Part shown: in pieces, positions 14,715 through 15,118 of the stretch
Position numbering within the stretch: position 1 is the first letter of the stretch
Layout: each line of letters opens with the position of its first letter
Source: Candidatus Bipolaricaulota bacterium
GTDB lineage: Bacteria; Bipolaricaulota; Bipolaricaulia; RBG-16-55-9
Assembly: GCA_027021605.1 (NCBI GenBank)
Contig: JALUUA010000064.1
Coordinates: forward strand, 1-15,118
Length of the DNA stretch: 15,118 bases
Reading direction: 5' to 3'
Program-made: the position numbers and the translations under genes
The notes under the pieces: generated by a model
What the model was told of the DNA's origin: nothing
What the model saw: only the letters and a program-made list of their open reading frames with translations
Databases searched by the model: none

Positions 14715-15118
14715 GTGACGACGGGGATGTTTCAAGCGATCGTACAACGAGGGCGGGAGCTGGAGCGCGAAGCGGGGACGTTGGAAAGCCATCTCCTTGA
14801 GCTCATCGATGCGCCGGAGAAGCCCTCGACTAAGGTAGCGCGCATCAACGCGCGGCTGGAGGCCGTGCTGGAGGGGGCCCAACGGGACCTAGAGGAGGAG
14901 GCGGATCGGGCTTGGGAGCGCGAGCGGGATGCCGTACTCAACGAACTCTTAGAAGGGGCGTATTCAGGGATCCCGAGGCGGGTCGAGGACCAGAAGTGCC
15001 GGGTCCGCCGTGAGGCTGCCCAAGCCGTGCTGGAGATCCTCCTCGACGGTCTTGACGGTCAGGAGAGCGAGGGACAATTCCGCAAGCGGTCAGCGATGGG
15101 AAGGGATGCCCTTCTCCT
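14715..15118 (+). CDS. Coiled-coil protein of unknown function, 3'-truncated by the window edge
   Basis: An open frame of at least 134 codons running off the window. The proposed start is GTG 14715, preceded at about 7 bases by GGAGGGAGGG (14698-14707); Met at 14727 is an alternative. The visible residues are strongly helical and charged (RGRELEREAGTLESHLLELI, and NARLEAVLEGAQRDLEEEAD), with heptad-like hydrophobic spacing suggesting a coiled coil. No signal peptide, membrane segment or enzymatic motif is visible. It follows the tubulin-like gene by 40 bases in the same direction and is probably in the same operon, so it may be an adaptor or filament-associated partner. A distant resemblance to V-ATPase stalk (E-subunit-like) helices is possible, but I cannot support it. 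Confidence 0.6.
   Translation, partial: MTTGMFQAIVQRGRELEREAGTLESHLLELIDAPEKPSTKVARINARLEAVLEGAQRDLEEEADRAWERERDAVLNELLEGAYSGIPRRVEDQKCRVRREAAQAVLEILLDGLDGQESEGQFRKRSAMGRDALL

Overview
The window comes from a GC-rich bacterium. The proteins are rich in Glu, Arg and Leu, which fits a thermophile or an uncultured GC-rich lineage, but nothing here fixes the taxon. It is a dense accessory region: no stretch longer than about 120 bases lacks a gene, and no tRNA, rRNA, CRISPR array, transposase or integrase is visible.

Region 1 (1-3688, + strand) is the 3' end of a type 1 BREX phage-exclusion operon: the C-terminal part of pglZ, then brxL, with an ATGA overlap. Region 2 (about 3730-6920, + strand) is a complete two-gene (type I) CBASS: a CD-NTase and a patatin-like phospholipase effector. 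It is preceded by an HTH repressor plus ImmA/IrrE-type metallopeptidase pair that matches the CapH-CapP DNA-damage switch. Both promoters of this region are readable, and each carries a copy of one 17-bp motif (TTGA-N2-TG-N2-ACTCAAC) that I propose as the CapH operator. The GC content of the CBASS DNA is visibly lower than that of its surroundings, suggesting transfer as a module.

Region 3 (6928-11350, - strand) runs convergently towards CBASS. In transcription order it encodes a CvpA-like membrane protein, an anchored beta-sandwich protein, a SprT-like zinc metalloprotease, and a superfamily 1 helicase. The helicase reading frame breaks near its C-terminus at a CCTGG repeat; its topoisomerase-type zinc ribbons lie in the next frame.

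Region 4 (11458-15118, + strand) diverges from region 3 across a 107-base spacer holding a perfect 8-bp inverted repeat. It encodes a two-membrane-segment von Willebrand A protein with a long acidic linker, a tubulin/FtsZ-like GTPase (Tubulin_2 type), and the start of a coiled-coil protein. This matches the vWA plus FtsZ-like gene pairing that Makarova and Koonin (2010) proposed to be a membrane-remodelling system of unknown purpose. It is the least characterised system here, and its position beside BREX and CBASS makes a defence role worth testing.
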